Source of the DNA: Lepidodermella squamata
Lineage: Eukaryota; Gastrotricha
Length of the DNA stretch: 64,000 bases
Direction: 5' to 3'
Assembly: GCA_047495785.1 (NCBI GenBank)
Contig: JBLDXI010000007.1
Span: 2,666,001-2,730,000 of the forward strand
Below the pieces are notes generated by a model, which was not told the DNA's origin, searched no databases, and saw nothing but the letters and a program-made list of their open reading frames with translations. Positions 32,386 to 44,172 of the stretch are shown piece by piece; position 1 is the stretch's first letter; each line of letters begins with the position of its first letter. The translations under genes were made by a program, and so were the position numbers.

Positions 32386-33704
32386 TCATTCAAGTTTGAC
32401 TGCACAACGGAAGAGGTTTTGCCATTCCTGGTCATTGAGTAAACTATCTAGGACTTCCCACGCCGGTCCGAAATTCGTGTTAATATAGCTAGCGTCGTGA
32501 GTTTCAGGGTTCTTCAAACCGAAGCAGATGTTACACAGCATGACAAGAGCCAATCTTGCGCAAAGTGACGGCTAACGTTACAAAGCATCGAGATAATAAT
32601 AACGTAAATTGTCGACAAAAACCTACAAGTAAAGCGTTGTATTCCGCCTGTGTTAGCTGAATGTGCTGATTGTAGCCTTCCATAAATGCTCGAACGCATG
32701 CGAATGGATCCTCACTTGTAAACAGGCTGGGAAGGGCTATCGCAACTTCGTAAATACGGCACGTGTACCGGGAATCAGTGAAATCGATAAGGCCAGTTAT
32801 CGCGGAACAAGAATCGTCATTCACAAAGATGTTGCGCCAATGGGCATCTCCGTGGATTTGTTCTGAAAAAAACTCGTCTTTATTTCGTTTTCATGGATAT
32901 GGAATACCCTTACGCTTCGGTAATTCATCCAAAAGTGGAACCAGATCTTCATCGAATAACTTGATCGAACCTTCGACAAGACGCTTTTTGTGTTCAAAAT
33001 CAGCTCCACAGGTAGCTTCAGTGATCAAGTTGACCATCGTCCTCACGTTAAGTTCATCTGAAAATTCTAGAACTATCTTAGGTGCTGCATTCTCGACGTA
33101 GTAAGCGTCGTGAAAAGTCTGTTTTAACACACGTTTTAGATACAAATCCCCCGTTTATTGTCATACAGACCTCAAGAATCTTATCCAAATTGCCGATGAA
33201 AGATCCTGCTCGTCTGGCTATTTCCGGATTCATGGCCTTTGTGTCCAGCCATAGTTTACCTCTCAGGAAAGGTTGTACTCTGATAGGATACTTGGCTCGC
33301 GATTCGCCTTCGGTGATTTCTGAACTTGTGATTCGTTTTTAATTTTCTTTTTTTAAAATGCAAAAGGGTCTGTCCAACCTGCTTTTGTAAACATCCCGCC
33401 ATCTTTCGTTGGTACAACCTCAGGAACAGGTATCCCGTGGTTCTTCAAGAACTGAATCAACGTGATCTCAGCACCTACGATGACATTTTTAATCAAAAAC
33501 CCGGTGAACGTGAATTGTATTACCTATTTGCTTTTCATCCAGTGTCACTGGATCCATAAAGACTTTGAGGATGTAATCGCCGTTAACGCTGTATGTTCTA
33601 TCGCAGAGTCCATCTATTTGCTTAAGTTCCACGACTGCGATGCCGTAGTCGACTGAAAGAACACGCTTCAACTTGATCTCATTTAAGCCCTCGTCTGTGG
33701 TCAT
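32386..33704 (-). CDS. Hydroxylysine-kinase-like / APH-fold phosphotransferase
   Basis: Six exons (33704-33524, 33474-33379, 33319-33171, 33118-32914, 32862-32627, 32571-32386) give 350 aa with every phase closing. The N-lobe has the nucleotide-binding strand DRTYSVNGDYILKVF with its Lys. The C-lobe has the catalytic loop IHGDAHWRNIF (HGDxHxxN) and the metal site GLIDFTD, followed by EVAIALPSL. This motif set, a TYSV lead-in and the length match the hydroxylysine kinase (HYKK/AGPHD1) group of aminoglycoside-phosphotransferase-like kinases, which phosphorylate 5-hydroxylysine with GTP in lysine catabolism. Related choline- or APH-like kinases cannot be excluded. A ctttctacag acceptor just upstream of the start suggests an untranslated first exon or trans-splicing. 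Confidence 0.8.
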
Positions 33705-34093
33705 TCGAGATTTCGAGATTCCCACTGTAGAAAGATAGCAAAAGATTTTTGAGCACGATTGATGGGATAGGCGTGCAGATAACGCCGCTCATTTTTTAAT
33801 GTTTTTTGACAGCAATGTGTCATTAGGGACGCCACAGCAGGCGGCTGAGCAGCGATTCAATATTGCTAGCACCGCTTGTTTTATTGATTGGAATTTCTGC
33901 TGCTGTTTGAATCGATCTCTAGCAGCCGGAAAGCGGAGAGAGATCAGGAATAAAGTTGCAGAAAAATTTACCACGCCCTTAATTCTCTTAGCGGCGAGTT
34001 GCAAGCGAGAAACAGTAAACTGTTACAGAAGGCGCCTCGATAATTCATTCATGGAGTAACTGAGGGCTGCTAAACTTGAAATCTGGCAAACCT
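33705..34093. other. Gene-free stretch between the kinase-like gene and the retroposon
   Basis: Overlapping short ORFs on both strands (33789-34059) are mutually antisense and lack support. It may hold the kinase promoter and an untranslated exon. Confidence 0.4.
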
Positions 34094-35078
34094 TACTCAT
34101 ACTCATACTCATTTTTATTGCAAATTGTTTTTCAACAGTTAGCAAATAGTTAAGTTTAGTTTAGCAGAAAGTTGTTTCTTGGCGCCTCACCACAGAAGTC
34201 ACGTAGTTTACCAATGAAGGCGAATTAAATTTTATATGTTTGCAAAAAGCACTGTGCGAGTTGTTAACCACGCAAGACGGCAGACGGTTCCACGCAGCAC
34301 GCACGCGCCTGGAAAAGCTAAATTTATAGTTCAGGTTATTTCTAACCGCTTTCATCGTCACAGAATGAGGAGGAAGGCGAGAGTTTCGGGAGATTATAAA
34401 AAAGTCAGAGAAATTTATATCAATACAACCCTGATACATTTTATGCATTAGAGTGAGGTCATGTTGGAAGCGGCGAACCTCTAGCGTCGTTAAGCCCAAT
34501 TTCTGCAGACGTTCCTCATAAGAAGCACCCTCGACCGTTTCGTGATACGAGCTTCGATAGAGCAGTCTTTTTGTGAACCGCTTTTGTACCGATTCAAGGT
34601 CATCAATATCCTGTAATGAAAAAGGCGAGTACACGGCTGGACAGAAGTCCAAACAAGATAATGTGTATGTTTTATACGCTTTATGTTTTATACCCTTTAA
34701 ATCGGAGGGCCTTAGACGAAAATGATTTGGCTATCATTCCATTAATACGATTACATTTCGCTGCGAGAGACTGACAATGATCTGAAAATGATAGCTTTGA
34801 ATCGATAGTAACAGCGAGATCTTTCACTGGGTTGACAACTTGCAGGTCCACACCATTGATGCTAAATTGAAACGGAAATTCATTTTTGCCCATTTTCAGT
34901 ACGACACATTTTTTAGAATTAACAGACAATCCGTTATCGTCAAACCATTTGATTAACCGATCTAAGTCTTCCTGTAGTTCAAAGCAGTCTGTGAGATTAC
35001 GAATGACATTGTATAGCTGCTTCGTGTCATCAGCAAATAACTTCATAATCGATTTCAGAGGGACAAAAAAGTCGATTT
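34094..35078 (-). mobile_element. 5'-truncated CR1/jockey-type non-LTR retroposon fragment
   Basis: Minus strand. Reverse transcriptase motif C (KLFADDTK, the F/YADD active site) begins near 35046. The thumb region and the C-terminal segment typical of this clade (DIDDLESVQKRFTKRLL, then RFQHDLTLMHKMY) follow to 34161. The frame breaks near 34660, where a 16-base stretch (tataaaacataaagcg) is partly duplicated. The 3' tail is a short ATGAGT tandem array (34094-34116), a usual ending for CR1-like elements instead of poly(A). Endonuclease and most of the RT are missing, so it is a dead copy. Confidence 0.85.
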
Positions 35079-35629
35079 TCCTGACCTATTGTTTTTTCAA
35101 CGGTTTCTAGGTAATTCGACCATGCTGAGTTCAGCGCAATTTACAGAAGTGCTCTATCTGTCATAGTTTTCGCGCTACAACATAGAGGAGGTCAGGCGAC
35201 GCGACGACCTGACTTGGCAAAATTTCAAAATTCCCCCATAAATGCGTTACCATGGAAAATATTTTAAATAATTTTAAATTGTGTTTAATTAAATATTTTT
35301 AGTGAGAATTTAATAAAATTATTGAACTTGCGTGAAGAAAATGAGGGAAAAGGCGTAATTTTTAAACTTTTACCTGCACGGAACTAAGCGTGGTCCGGAA
35401 TTGAGCAGCAGATTCATATCCGACACCTTTATTATATGAACTGACAATGCAAAGATGGAGGCAACGCTTGCTTTATTGCTGGCTGTTCGTTTCATTCGAT
35501 CTTGAACAAACTGCATATTGCATTCGAGATGAATAGCAAAATTTAAATCAACAATAACAGTGTGAATTAACGACTTAAAAGTATCCTCTATTTGATATGG
35601 TTCTGCGTGAATGCTGAAAAATCGAAGGT
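35079..35629. other. Gene-free AT-rich stretch
   Basis: 3' flank of beta-4 and unassigned AT-rich DNA. A 92-codon minus-strand ORF (35648-35370) overlaps the end of beta-4 and has no family match. Confidence 0.4.
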
Positions 35630-36459
35630 TCAAGCAGTCTGAGTGCATTTCTCTACACTCAAGCCGTATATGGTTGTCGTGGCGAAGGTGGGGACTGCTG
35701 TTCCGGTGCCCTGCCCAATCGCTTCACAGCAATCTCCATAAGTCGCGAAAGCATAGGGATCAGCAGCTTTTGTCTAAAAAGTTCAAAGTGGGTTCGTGAT
35801 TTTTAAATGGCGGGGCGGCAGAAATAAAGTTAGCTTACTGTAGATGTCGATTGCACGAGACCAGTGTCGCAAGTGCTCGGCAGTTTTACACATGACCCCT
35901 TGTCGGGACCAACTGTTTTCGCGCACACCTTGTAAGGCGTTTTATCAGGGACACCAAAGCAAGCTTGCATAACCGGCGAGGTATCGAGCGTCTCGAAAAC
36001 CAAATTTGGGAATGTCAAACCGACAGCTTGGCAACAAGAAGTATATGAGCTGTAAACTGTCGTTCCAAATGTCTGAAAAATTCGAATAGCTAATTTCTAC
36101 GGTAAACCTATTTTCAAACCGCTGCGCCGGTGACGGTGGAGCAGTTAGTGCTTCCCTTGGAAAAACAGAATTGGACGGATGCTTGGATTGATTGGGTGAA
36201 TAGGGAGCAGATGGAATACGTCACCTAAAACGGGAAATTACCTCAGAATTACACAGGATCAAGTATCACTCACGTTTGTAGCACAAGCTGTTGTGGATGG
36301 GCAAGCAACAGCGCCGCATGATTGACCTTTTGGGCAAGTTGGACAGGGAGTGGCAGTGGAAGTTGATCCGGATAGACCTGAAGAACTAGTCGGGCAAGAG
36401 TTAACCGTAAGTGCCAACGAAACGACGCCTGCGAGTATATAGCAAAATGCTTTCATCAT
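35630..36459 (-). CDS. Cysteine-rich secreted protein, beta subfamily, member 4 (divergent)
   Basis: Exons 36459-36274, 36224-36120, 36072-35839 and 35773-35630 join in phase 0 to give 222 aa. Signal peptide MMKAFCYILAGVVSLALTVNS; a longer Ser/Thr linker (SSSGLSGSTSTATP) before CPKGQSC...TTAC; ICSLFTQ...QFCFSKGSTNCST; SCCQAV...MQACFGVPDKTPYKVC...GSCVKLPSTCDTGLV; GDCCEAI...GLSVEKCTQTA. Exon lengths 2-4 are identical to those of beta-3, while the sequence is the most divergent of the four. It pairs divergently with alpha-4 some 12 kb from the main array. Secreted; function unknown. Confidence 0.85.
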
Positions 36460-36845
36460 GTTTTTGAACTAAGGTTAGCCAGGAGAAGAAATGCCAACCA
36501 CGATTCTTCGTACTAAGGGAAGATTTTTACAAGTTTTATGTTGCACTTGAATTATACACATCATTCGTGTCATTGGTGTTACGGCGCATTTCGTATTCGC
36601 CACATGTGTAGGCGGTGGATGAGAAAATTTAACTGAGCAGAGCCACGAGCGAAAAAGCATGAACACCGTCCTAAAGGTTGTATGTTATCGGCTTGGCGAA
36701 ACAAATTTACAAATTATAGCTCTCCTAACTACAACCAGAGATTATATAGGCCCTCGTTATTCGGCGCTTTTAAAGAGTTCCCTAATTAAGCCTTGTAGTT
36801 TTCCTAGGCCTAATGCTAACTCAGCTTTCCTTTACCTTTCCTTAG
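36460..36845. promoter_or_regulatory. Shared promoter region of divergent pair 4 (beta-4 / alpha-4)
   Basis: 386 bases between divergent starts. Only a weak GATA-type site (TTATCG, 36685-36690) was found. A plus-strand ORF here reads through the alpha-4 start in another frame and is not called. Confidence 0.35.
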
Positions 36846-37678
36846 ATGCCAAGGAACATCGACCTCCTGTTTCTCGTGGTTTTAACTGTTATAGCTTCTG
36901 TGGATTGCTGCCCAGCTTCTGTATCTACGCCATGCCCCGATGCGTGCCCCTCGGGCAACACCTGTGCCGATGTGGCTTGTGCTAGCAACCAATATTGCAC
37001 ACCTGCGGTGAGTTGATTAACCCAACACCTCTCAACTAGACGTGGAAACTTTGTCAACAGGCAGCCTACCAAATGTGTACTATCGCTAGCAATATACCTG
37101 GAACGGCGTTTATCAACTACTGCTTCTCCAATGCTGGTCTATCATGCAGCACGTTGGCTGGAGGAGCTGTAATTTATTTTCTAATATTTTAATTTCCTGA
37201 TTTTCAAAATTATACAAACAAAGAGCGTATCACCGAGCAAGCTTTACAGCGACTTCGACAAATGCTGCGCCGATACTTCGACCAACGTCAGATACGAAAC
37301 CTTTGCGCCAAGTTCTTCCACCAAATCCTCTGTAGTATTGCCTCTGATTTGCGTTGGGGGCCTCGATGCTACGCCTTATAAAGTGTGTGCTGATACGGCT
37401 ACTGGCGGTAAAGGAACCTGCACGCGATTTCCTAATATATGCCACGATACTGGAAAAGTTAAAGCAACGTCGACAGTAGGTTTCACAACTAACTTCTAGC
37501 ATTTTAATTTGATTTTCTTTTCAAATAGTCCACTGCAACTACTGGCGGTTTGTATGCATTTCAGTCGTTTTCAAATTGTTGCGCTGCGCTCGCTGCAGCT
37601 GGAACAGCGAGTATTACCTATAAAGCAGTTGGTTCAACGGCTTACGGTGGCTCCTTTAATACTTGCTATCAAAACTAA
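36846..37678 (+). CDS. Cysteine-rich secreted protein, alpha subfamily, member 4 (divergent)
   Basis: Exons 36846-37007, 37061-37168, 37224-37475 and 37529-37678 join in phase 0 to give 223 aa. Signal peptide MPRNIDLLFLVVLTVIASVD; CCPASVSTPC; CPSGNTCADVAC; YQMCTIASNIPG; SDFDKCCADTSTNVRYE; DATPYKVC; CTRFPNIC; NCCAAL; FNTCYQN. Exon lengths 108, 252 and 150 are identical to alpha-1 and alpha-2, but several signature residues are replaced (YNDFASCCAATS becomes YSDFDKCCADTS). Like its partner beta-4 it is the outlier of its subfamily, so the pair diverged together. AATAAA at about 37757. Secreted; function unknown. Confidence 0.86.
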
Positions 37679-37938
37679 TTGAGGCATTGGAGAGTCTACG
37701 CGTTTCTTTGCATAGATTTACTTTTGTCATGAGTATCTTTGCCGTATGTAATGCAATAAATATATGAATATTTATTTTCGAGTTTTATTCTAAGGCGATG
37801 CAGGATATTGCATCGAAGTTCAATAATATCAGTCTGAAAGTAAACTTACCCCTGGAAATTTGCTGTCAGGAAATTGTTTATTGGCGCGTCGAAGTTTGAG
37901 CGGTAGATCGCAAAAGTCATAATTTTTCTGTACATTCA

Positions 37939-40900
37939 ATGCATTACATAATTTCGTTAACCCTTGCGTTGGTCGTATCAGAGGGCAGTGTCATTGCTGC
38001 CCCCCGCCATGAACATCTTATCGGCTATTGGCCTTTAGACGATGAGAATGGCATCACTAAGCAGCCAAACAAAACTGTCAATGTGCTCATCAACGGAACA
38101 GGAGCGCAGCTGCAAGAAGCTGTAAATGGCCCGTTTGAGGTACCATTTACATCTTACACGGTGAAGCCGAATGGCGCGAATTTCATCCTTCATGATACCG
38201 TTGATTTCTTCGACAGTTTCACCATCGCTATGTTTCTGAATTTCGACTCCTCGCTGCAAATCAAGCGTGGAGTATTCGAACAGCGAATTCGAAACTCTGG
38301 AAACACGGCTGATATCAATTACTGCCGAATCTGTCTGATTTATTCGCCTGACGATCGCACGCTGAACTTGCATGCGAAGGATAGGAAGACATCAAAGGAT
38401 GTTGTAGTAAGTCGAGTACCAGTAAAAACTTCGGGTTGGTTCCATATAGCAGTAACATACGAGAAAAATCAAGGGATAGTCAATATCTATTACGACTGGA
38501 CTCTCTTCTCGCGTCTAACCAATACTCTTTTTGAGAATCCTATTCAGAAAAACAAAAATTCTGTCTTACTCGGAGCTGCTCTGGCCCCGGAAGAGTATCG
38601 TTTTGCGCCAAGTGACTCTATTGCTTGTGTCATGGTCTATGATTTCAATATGAATTACTTTGACCTCCAGCGGCTGAAACAGTTCTGCCGCACTGGGGGA
38701 GGAACGGATTATTTGGAATCATGGGTACCTAGGCCGTGGAATCTCTGGGGATTCTGGCCTCTAGACAATATTAATGCCACAAATGTGGCAGATTTCTCGC
38801 CGCCTACTGGTACGAATTGCAGACCTGCTATTCAGACAGATATCGGAGGTCTGTTCAAAGATTCGCCTTCGTCTGTTACAGTCATTAGAGATAATGCATG
38901 TATTGCTGAATCGACGGTCACTGGGGATAGGGCAACAAGTTCGTTCACCATCAGCTTCTTCGTCTATATTTTCGACAATACCATTGAGAGGACAGTCCTT
39001 GCTTTAAAGGGAGAAAGGCTTTCAGTTGCCTATCAGAATGGCAGGTTGGAATTGAACTCGAATGGCAAAACTGTGGACAAGGTAGCTATAACTGCTAAAC
39101 TATGGATGTTTTATGCGATATCCTATGATGGGAATAGTCAGAGATTGGCTCGTTTCTCAAAGGTGTCCGACTCGAAATTCTCCAGATCATTCATCACAAC
39201 TGACCCTGGAATAAAGAGCAACACATTCACCATTCAAATGGGCCAATCAATGGGCAAGAGCGATGCAGTAGCATGCGTCATGTTCTACGGAGATTTCTTG
39301 AATTTCTTCGAAATCGCCCAGTTGCCAGGTGTTTGCAAATCAAGGGGCCTGGAAGCTGTACCTGATCGACCTCCATCAATTGTTGATATCATCGCTTACA
39401 TGCCCCTTGATGAAGCTAGCAAAGATGGTGACAAAGCCATGGATATTGCATATGGTATCGAAAGTGGGGGTAAGGAGAAACCGATTTCAACAAATGGTCT
39501 TAACGGCCCGCAGACTGCAACCGGAGTCAATGATGATAACAAGTACGCGTATTACTTCGATCTCAAATACCCAACGTCGTTCACGTTCGCCTTCTATCAC
39601 AAAACCCCAGCGACTTCGGGTAGTGGCATGGTCACTATGCAGCATGCAAAAACTGCCGCAGCTGATGACCCAATATTCTCTGTTGAAACCGAGCCATCAG
39701 GTCTTTTAGCTTTGCGGATTTCAAATGACGACAGATCAAAATTTGCAGTCTTGCGTTCAATTGTGGCTGCGAAAAACTGGACGTTTTACGCCATAACCTA
39801 CGACAAGGTCAACAACCGGCTCGAACTTTACGCCGGCGACCCTCCTAGGCTTAGGGCTTCCTTCCTAAACGTGAATCTGCCCCTTACGGATATGATGCGT
39901 ACATACTTCGGCGGAAATCTGGATACACGTCTGAAAAAGACCGACGCAATGGCATGTGGAATTTTCTATCAGGGAATTTTGAATAACTGCGAAATTGTGG
40001 ATTTGCCGGAAATTTGCAGCGATCCTGAAAGATCGGTCGACAAAATGCCTGTTGACTTTACATGCAAAAGGGGCGGAGCTTGGCCCAGGCCCAACTATCT
40101 AGTAGGCTTCTGGCCTCTAGACAGCTATTGGAAGGCTAATGAAAGCGCGTATCAAAAATATCCCGACAGCGTAGCGAAATCTATTAATGCCAAGAAGGAT
40201 CAGTTTTCGAATGCTCATGGTGCAGTTGGTACAATTACGAATGCAACGCTGGCTTCAATCGAAAATATTCAACTGTCGACGAAATTTACCGTTTCGTTTT
40301 TCTACTACCGCGACGACCCTGATTCAAAGAAAAAGGGCGCAACCGACTCGCCTATTGTTGGCTTCAACAATGGCCTCAACATTTTCATGTCAAAGCCCGA
40401 GGACAAAACCTCTTATCAGCTAACTGTATATAAAGGCAATCCGATCGATGGTAGTTTAATATCAATGAGAGCTCCAGCCGTTGCCGCGACAACATGGAAC
40501 TTCTATGCGCTGACGTACGACAAATCCAAGCGAGAGTTGGAGATATTTTTTGATAGCGGCTCGAAAAAATTCCAGGAAGTTGACATCAAAGCTGGCGTCG
40601 CAGGAAATTCGATGAACATATCGGCCGCTTGTTTGCCGACTGGCTGCAAGGCTGAAAGTAATGGAGATAACGCCTACGCATGCCTCATGGTCTATAGCAC
40701 AGTACTTTCCCCGCAAGAAATCAGCCAGCTTAAATACGTTTGCTCTAGTAAGGGAAATGGAACTTTGGACAGTCCACAAATCATTGAAAGTGTCCTCTCG
40801 TATCAAGACATTCTAACCTTCCCACCTAATGATCAGTATACTGCGAACGTAATTTCAAAGTATAATGCGACTGATAATTCAACTTACCAGTCTTGGACGT

Positions 40901-43845
40901 ACTTCAATTTAGCCAAGCTCAATACGGGCCAGCTGACTAACCCTGGAAAGGGCAGGAATGTTGGAGCCATCAAGTCAGCCTCTAGCATGTCGACACCTGA
41001 CTGGAGAATCGAGCTTCAAGTGAGGATTGAGCCAACAAGAGGCGGAAGTATACAAGGGGTCGGCTATCTTCTTGCTTCGGCTGAAGATTTGGACAAATAT
41101 ATTCAAGACATGACTGGTCTAGCTGATGGCAGCGCTCCTTGGACATCATTCACAATGCTAAAAAGTGGGCGAAAGCCTGCGATAGCCTTCTTACAATTGA
41201 TCCCCATGGGCAATGGTGTCCGTCGACAGTTTGTTGAGTTGAAGAGAGTAGCCGCGAAATCTGAGTTTTCATACTTCGAATCTTCAGATGGCGATCATTG
41301 CAACTTTATTGATACTGACCTTATCAACGGCCTGAGAATTGTCGCCCAGTCTGTTGACAACGTGATGACTGTAGCTGTTTACTCAAAACTTCACCGTCTG
41401 CCTGGAGTGTGCTTGGACAACCTAGACATAACTGCATTCAATACTCTCATAAAAGGGGGCGATGTGAGGTTGGCTATCGTTGGATCTAACAGTCTTGCAA
41501 AAGGCTGGACGGGGTTTCATAAATTGTTCGTAGATGAAGTTACTCTATATTCGCTACAACAAGGCGTTGATCGAAAACGTAGGACGACCGCGGATCCGTT
41601 CGGGCCAGACACTGTTTTACTGCCTATTTCGAGCTGGCAGCCACAGTATGCAGGTCGTCTCTGCGATTATTCATTCGAGGATAGCAAACAATTTGGTAGG
41701 TGCTTTGAAGTCTTTCGAATTTCTATTATTTTTGTAATTTGTTTTAGCCGAAAACTGGATATCGGACAAACCTAACGTGCCTTCGTTGGCGGACCTTGCT
41801 GCTCCTGTGGCTGTGACTGTTGGGACTGATACAATTATTTTCTCAACAAAGCAACCTCTTCCAAGTTTTGCGAGTAACCTACGAATGGAGGTTGATTTGT
41901 CTGGCGTGCCAGCGTCCTTCAAATGGATAACAATCCTAATTTCAAATAATACAAATATCCGTTTCAACGAAGGTGGGTCAGTGCAAGACTGGAGAGGCTT
42001 TCGAATCACCATCAAAAGTACCGGGGATTTCAAATACGGCTACATCTATAGTGCAGCCTACCAATTGACCGGCCAAGACTCGACAATCTGTAAAGTCGAT
42101 GCCTCCAAAATCTCCAGCCCCTTCAAAATTGGCATTAACAATGTTCATGACCAAGTAACGGTAACTTTGAAGCTTGGAGAAGGCATCATGCCTCTGTATT
42201 GCATATCAAATTTTGATGTGACTGGCATTGCCCAAATGATAACTGCTGGGAATATGAAGATATTCATGGGCATTCAGCCAGCTACTTCAACTGCTGTAGA
42301 TAAAATAACGATCCAATCGTTCAAAGTTTTCAGCCTAAGTGACATTGCGCCCAACTCAAACTCGCCATGTAACTTTGCCCCTAATCTCTTAAAAAATTAG
42401 TTTCACTTTATTTTAAGGTCTGAATACCGAGACAACTACACCTGGCTCTACAACTACGTCCTTATCAACAACGGAGCCTCCAGAGCCAACGCCTCCAACC
42501 ACTCAGGAAGAAATAACGCAAAAACCCTTCTTTCCTTTTCCGAACCCCGGACGGGATATTTCTATCGACACACTTACAACTAATTCATCAGGCATCTTAG
42601 ATTCAATTTTCGGAATCACATCGACGATTGAAGCTATACGTAAGTGGTGTAACTCGAATGTGACCTCATATCTGATTATTTTTGCTCCATTAAGAGGAAG
42701 TCTTAAACCAGGGCCTACCAAATGACACTAGCTTCCTGCTGCCTTTTCTCCAAAACTTCTCCATCGACAGCATCATTGATGCTTGCAAGGACTTTGGACC
42801 TCTTCTCAGATCGCCGCCACGCTATAAAGATAAGCCAGTGAGTATTTCGATGCGTTTCAGTATTGATCGTTTTATGGGTATTGACGACGTGGCTCAAACT
42901 ATCAAAGTTTCTGGCCAGCTCTACACGATTTGGAGCATTCAGACCTGTTCAGTGCCGTTACCAGGCCGCTCTTTCGGCAGTACAAAGGCCGAGAGGGTCC
43001 TTGTTCCCGATTATGACGCCATATGGCATCCTAGTATAGGATTCCGTAATGGAGCTTATGATACAACGTTGAAGGGTGATGATTTCACTGACCGGCTTGA
43101 GTTTTTCAGTGTTGAAGTGAAGAACGGCTCTGAACACGACCAGAATGTGTTTTTCTATTGGAAGAAGCGCGGAATCTTCACGGCCGTCTGTCAGCTCGAC
43201 CTGCACCAATTTCCGGCCGATACTCAAAGCTGCCCGTTCCAGTTCACAATCCAAGAGCCTACAGATCTTCTCGTTATTGACTCTCTCGCAATGTATTTGG
43301 ATGAGGAATATCAACAAAAAGCGAAAATTACCGCAAATTGGAGGATTATCGGCAGTTCGTATCAAGTCGATAACGTCTCGTTGGACTTGAATGATATAAG
43401 CAGCCAGGCTACCTTTATTTTGAAGTTGAAAAGACGTCCGGAGTATTTCATCTACAACTTTCTTGGCCCGTGTTATGTTTTATCTCTGCTGTCAATCGCA
43501 GCCTTTTTCATCCCTCCTGACCAGTCAGATCGTGCTGTATTCAACGTTTACATGGTGTTGGCTTTCGCTGTAACTATGGGTCAAGTTGGTAACTATGTTC
43601 CCCAGACCCCGAATCAAATTCTGTTGGCGACTTATATTCAATGTCTGTGCTACCTTTGCATTTATGCTACCGTTTTCTCGATTTTCTTACTATGGCTTAC
43701 AACCACTTATCCTTCGACTATCAAGTCGGAAAGCGGGAAGTTTGTTACAACTTCCAAGATCTTTAATTGGGTCGGCCTTGCGATTTTCATAGCAGGCTTT
43801 GTTGGGGTATCAGTTTACGCTCGAAATATGTTTTCTTTTGCTTGA
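37939..43845 (+). CDS. LamG-array / Cys-loop ligand-gated channel chimera 2
   Basis: Exons 37939-41695, 41748-42368, 42418-42639 and 42695-43845 give 1916 aa; all introns are phase 1. Order: signal peptide (1-21); LamG-like units at about 25-255, 265-475, 485-695 and 715-950, each starting with a GYWPLD-like strand and ending with a CxMVY strand and a closing Cys; an unnamed domain (960-1210) with YSKLHRLPGVC; a basic site DRKRR (about 1211-1215); a second unnamed domain (about 1255-1455); a short Thr/Pro-rich stalk; then the channel. The channel module has IDDVAQ, the Cys-loop C-x13-C (1699, 1713, FPAD inside), RRPEYF before M1, four helices, Asp at M2 -1', Leu at 9', and a 20-residue M3-M4 loop. 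No vicinal Cys pair in loop C. Cell-surface receptor-channel; ligand unknown. Confidence 0.9.
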
Positions 43846-44172
43846 ATGGCTGAAAACTGATTTGTTGTGAAATATGTTGTTCCATAGGTAAGTGTTACCT
43901 TTAATTTAAACTCGAAAACGAATTTAAATAGGCCTGTGAAATGAATCATATGACGTACATATCTACGTCACACGTATATTCAATGAACAAGTTTTGGCAT
44001 CAGTTTCGTTTTCATAAAATTGTTATTTTCATCGTAATTGAATTTTCCGAATAAAAATAGCATGTGTAAATATCTGAAAAATAATCCTAATATCCGGCGT
44101 TGAGTCTGAAACATATGGCTGGCAACCGCTCTATTCATTCAGCAGCTACTGCCAGCGAGTATTTATTAAAAA
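43846..44172. other. Intergenic gap between chimeras 2 and 3
   Basis: 327 bases with the AATAAA of chimera 2 (gaataaaaatag near 44050) and, presumably, the chimera 3 promoter. Confidence 0.4.

Noticed and set aside
33789-34059. Mutually antisense short frames
   Set aside because: Equal support on both strands and no known domain; probably untranslated DNA.
15062-37678. Reading the cysteine-rich proteins as venom peptides
   Set aside because: Length (about 225 aa), four-exon structure and repeated Cys blocks match no toxin family I recognise; cysteine richness alone is not evidence.
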